Part shown: positions 61,664-64,000 of the stretch, one piece after another | Position numbering within the stretch: the first letter of the stretch is position 1 | How the letters are laid out: every line of letters begins with the position of its first letter | Notes under the pieces: generated by a model | Databases searched by the model: none | Told to the model about the DNA's origin: nothing | What the model saw: only the letters and a program-made list of their open reading frames with translations | DNA from: Pseudomonas fluorescens | GTDB taxonomy: Bacteria; Pseudomonadota; Gammaproteobacteria; Pseudomonadales; Pseudomonadaceae | Length of the DNA: 64,000 nucleotides | Direction of reading: 5' to 3' | Assembly: GCF_001708445.1 (NCBI RefSeq) | Contig: NZ_CP015637.1 | Location: 4,279,001-4,343,000 of the forward strand | Program-made: the position numbers and the translations under genes

Positions 61664-62659
61664 ATGCAACTGGTCTGCCCCGCAGGCAACCTGCCTGCGC
61701 TCAAAGCCGCGGTGCGCCAAGGCGCCGATGCGGTGTATGTCGGTTTTCGCGATGACACCAATGCCCGGCACTTCGCCGGGCTGAACATGGACGACAAACA
61801 ATTCGACGGTGCCGTCGCCTTTATTCGCCAGCACCAGCGCAAGCTGTACGTGGCGGTCAATACGTACCCACAACCGAAGATCTGGGCGCGTTGGCAGCGC
61901 GCTGTCGACCGCGCGGCAGACCACGGCGTGGATGCGCTGATCGCCGCCGACCCCGGGGTACTCGACTACGCCAGCCGGCACCATCCGCAGATGGCCTTGC
62001 ACCTGTCGGTACAGGGCTCGGCCACCCATGCGGCGGCGCTGAAATTCTATGCCGAACGCTACGGCATTCGTCGCGCGGTGTTGCCCCGCGTGCTGTCCCT
62101 GGCCCAGGTCAAGCAAGTGGCCGCGAGCAGCCCGGTGCCGATCGAAGTGTTCGGTTTCGGCAGCCTGTGCATCATGGCCGAGGGGCGTTGCCACCTGTCT
62201 TCCTACATCACCGGCGAGTCGCCCAACCTCTGCGGCGTGTGTTCGCCGGCCAAGGCCGTGCGCTGGAGCGAGGACGCCGACGGCTTGAGTGCGCGCCTGA
62301 GCGAAGTGCTGATCGACCGCTACACCCGGGACGAACCCGCCGGCTACCCGACCCTGTGCAAGGGCCGCTTCCTGGTGGGCGGCAAGCGCTTCCATGCCCT
62401 CGAAGAACCCACCAGCCTCGACACCCTAGACCTGGTACCGGAGCTCACCGCCATCGGCGTCGAAGCGGTCAAGATCGAAGGCCGGCAACGCAGCCCGGCC
62501 TATGTGGAACAAGTCACCCGGGTCTGGCGCGCCGCGCTGGACGCCCACCGCAATGCGCCTGCCAGTTTTGTGGTCAAGGACCAGTGGCGCCAGGTGCTGG
62601 CCGGGTTATCCGAAGGCAGCCAGACCACGCTCGGCGCCTACCATCGTGCGTGGCAGTGA
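61664..62659 (+). CDS. ubiU: Oxygen-independent ubiquinone hydroxylase subunit UbiU (U32 family)
   Basis: The 331-residue protein is a U32 peptidase-like member with the four cysteines of the iron-sulfur site (CHLSSYITGESPNLCGVCSP and a later YPTLCKGRF). UbiU with UbiV forms a heterodimer that hydroxylates the ubiquinone ring without oxygen. It is encoded in the order ubiU-ubiV-ubiT, as in denitrifying bacteria. The start ATG at 61664 follows moeA by 9 bp with GAGGAA before it. Confidence 0.93.
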   Translation: MQLVCPAGNLPALKAAVRQGADAVYVGFRDDTNARHFAGLNMDDKQFDGAVAFIRQHQRKLYVAVNTYPQPKIWARWQRAVDRAADHGVDALIAADPGVLDYASRHHPQMALHLSVQGSATHAAALKFYAERYGIRRAVLPRVLSLAQVKQVAASSPVPIEVFGFGSLCIMAEGRCHLSSYITGESPNLCGVCSPAKAVRWSEDADGLSARLSEVLIDRYTRDEPAGYPTLCKGRFLVGGKRFHALEEPTSLDTLDLVPELTAIGVEAVKIEGRQRSPAYVEQVTRVWRAALDAHRNAPASFVVKDQWRQVLAGLSEGSQTTLGAYHRAWQ

Positions 62660-62669
62660 GGAGACACAG

Positions 62670-63560
62670 ATGAAACTCAGCCTGGGACCGGTGCTGTTTT
62701 ATTGGGATAAGGAACACCTGGGGCGCTTCTATTCAGACATGGCCGGCTTGCCCCTGGACGTGATTTACCTGGGCGAAACCGTGTGCGCCAAACGCCGCGC
62801 GTTCTCCCTGGACCATTGGTTGGGCCTGGGCCGGGAACTGCAAACGTACAGCTCGGCGCAGATCGTGTTATCGAGCCTGACCTTGATCGAAGCCGCCTCC
62901 GAACTGTCGAGCCTGCGCCGCCTGTGCGACAACGGCGAACTGTTGGTGGAAGCCAACGACATGGGGGCGGTGCAGATGTTGATCGAGCGCAAATTGCCCT
63001 TTGTCGGCGGCCCGGCGCTCAACCTCTACAACGGCCACGCCCTGGTGCAACTGCTCGATGCGGGCATGCAACGCTGGGTGCCGCCGGTGGAATGCTCCCA
63101 GGGCTTGATCGCCGATGTGCTGGAGCAGGTACGCGAATTGGGCCGGCCGTTGCCCGAAGTGGAAATCTTCGCCTACGGCCACTTGCCCCTGGCGTATTCG
63201 GCGCGCTGCTTCACCGCCCGTGCCGAAAACCGGCCCAAGGATGACTGCCAGTTCTGCTGCATCAACTACCCCGACGGCATGGCGCTGACCAGCCAGGAAG
63301 GGCAGGCGCTGTTCACCTTGAACGGTATCCAGACCATGTCGGCCGACGTGACCAACCTGCTGGCCGATTACCCCGGCCTGGTGTCCAGTGGTGCCGATCT
63401 GTTGCGCCTGAGCCCGCGAGCCGAGGGCATGGTCGAGGTGGTGCGAGCCTTCGACCAGGTGCGCCAGGGCGCTACGCCGCCGCTGTATGTCGATGGTTGC
63501 AACGGCTACTGGCACGGCCAGGCGGGCATGTTGCGGGTTGAGGAGGTGGGGCTGTGCTGA
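62670..63560 (+). CDS. ubiV: Oxygen-independent ubiquinone hydroxylase subunit UbiV
   Basis: The 296-residue partner has cysteines at VCAKRRAF and CFTARAENRPKDDCQFCCINYP, the cluster ligands of UbiV. It acts with UbiU in anaerobic ubiquinone synthesis. The start ATG at 62670 has GAGGAG 7 bases upstream. The stop overlaps the ubiT start region (GTG at 63554). Length is normal. Confidence 0.92.
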   Translation: MKLSLGPVLFYWDKEHLGRFYSDMAGLPLDVIYLGETVCAKRRAFSLDHWLGLGRELQTYSSAQIVLSSLTLIEAASELSSLRRLCDNGELLVEANDMGAVQMLIERKLPFVGGPALNLYNGHALVQLLDAGMQRWVPPVECSQGLIADVLEQVRELGRPLPEVEIFAYGHLPLAYSARCFTARAENRPKDDCQFCCINYPDGMALTSQEGQALFTLNGIQTMSADVTNLLADYPGLVSSGADLLRLSPRAEGMVEVVRAFDQVRQGATPPLYVDGCNGYWHGQAGMLRVEEVGLC

Positions 63561-64000
63561 GTCGTAAACAATGGCTGCTCAAAGGCGCCGACCAATTGTT
63601 TCCATTGATCCGTCGCGTACCGTTTGGCGTGCAGCGCCTGGTCTTGCAGCAAGCCCTTAACCGCTGCCTGGCCGAGCCTTTGCGCGACGGTGGGTTTGAC
63701 CTGCTGCGCGGACGCTGGATGTGTCTGCGTATACCTGACCTGGGGTTGTGCTGGTACCTGACCTTGGGGCGCGATGGATTGCGTATTGCGCAAAAGGCCG
63801 AGGCGCAGGTGAGCATCAGCGGTAACTGGCGCGAGTTCTTGTTGCTCGCCAGCCGGCAGGAAGATCCGGATACGTTGTTTTTTCGGCGCAGGTTGGTGAT
63901 TGAGGGGGATACGGAGTTGGGGTTGGGGTTGAAGAATTTGATCGACAGCCTGGATCCGGATGTGTTGCCGCCTTGGTTGTGGCGGAATCTTGAGCGGGCG
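63554..64000 (+). CDS. ubiT: Ubiquinone biosynthesis accessory factor UbiT (SCP2 domain), partial
   Basis: The gene starts with a GTG at 63554 that overlaps the ubiV stop by 7 bases and runs to the window end (149 codons so far). It has an SCP2-type lipid-binding domain (WYLTLGRDGLRIAQKAEAQVSISGNW in parts, then LFFRRRLVIEGDTELGLGLKNLID). UbiT is needed with UbiUV for the anaerobic pathway. The C-terminus is outside the window. Confidence 0.9.
   Translation, partial: MLSRKQWLLKGADQLFPLIRRVPFGVQRLVLQQALNRCLAEPLRDGGFDLLRGRWMCLRIPDLGLCWYLTLGRDGLRIAQKAEAQVSISGNWREFLLLASRQEDPDTLFFRRRLVIEGDTELGLGLKNLIDSLDPDVLPPWLWRNLERA

Noticed and set aside
60317..62395. 692-residue minus-strand frame opposite moaB, moeA and ubiU
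   Set aside because: Antisense of three recognisable genes; His/Gln/Ala-rich composition typical of shadows in this GC range.

Overview
The window is high-GC chromosomal DNA of a Pseudomonas, most likely of the P. fluorescens group. The evidence is the gene content, the recurrent REP-like hairpins (TGTGGGAGGGGGC… and TGTAGGAGCGAG… families), a pyoverdine locus, and a gene order that I recognise as the ped/exa alcohol-oxidation cluster of P. putida and P. aeruginosa. Ortholog names are assigned from memory of those clusters and from motifs; no search was run.

Region 1 (1-20.4 kb) is a periplasmic PQQ-dependent alcohol oxidation system. It holds two quinoprotein alcohol dehydrogenases, pedE (8614-10509, minus) and pedH (13973-15748, plus). 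PedE carries Asp-Phe-Ser at the active site and PedH carries Asp-Tyr-Asp, the difference that separates calcium from lanthanide enzymes. Around them lie a cytochrome c (pedF), a PedG-type binding protein, a SoxYZ-like carrier, a zinc metallohydrolase, an aldehyde dehydrogenase (pedI), a stand-alone 23-residue pqqA, an Fe-alcohol dehydrogenase (ercA), an ABC system with a beta-propeller and a CRSDCW protein, and a pentapeptide-repeat protein. Regulators are agmR, pedS2/pedR2 and two hybrid kinases (one cut by the window start, one at 19055). Two kinds of candidate operator recur in the promoters: a CGGGAA-N3-TTCCCG palindrome upstream of both pedE and pedH, and a 16-bp TACYAARG-type box upstream of four units.

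Region 2 (20.5-46 kb) is catabolic and transport functions. It contains a DASS anion symporter, an MFS/HlyD efflux pair, a uronate oxidation operon (udh, lactonase, TRAP transporter, aldose-epimerase-like protein), an Lrp regulator with a polar amino acid ABC transporter, an SDR with a LacI repressor, a LysR regulator, and an amidase/M20 amidohydrolase pair followed upstream by a complete branched-chain-type ABC transporter and a GntR regulator.

Region 3 (46-54.7 kb) holds an alpha/beta hydrolase whose nucleophile position reads Ala, then the pyoverdine genes opmQ-pvdT-pvdR (minus) and fpvI, pvdA (plus). Exact TAAAT-N16-CGT PvdS boxes precede pvdR and pvdA and a Fur-like box precedes fpvI. 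No fpvR lies between fpvI and pvdR.

Region 4 (54.8-64 kb) starts with an SOS-box-preceded radical SAM/DNA-metabolism gene pair, then an IS256-family element set inside a repetitive stretch, then pdxH, moaB-moeA and ubiU-ubiV-ubiT (the last cut by the window end), which points to anaerobic ubiquinone synthesis and molybdoenzyme use nearby.
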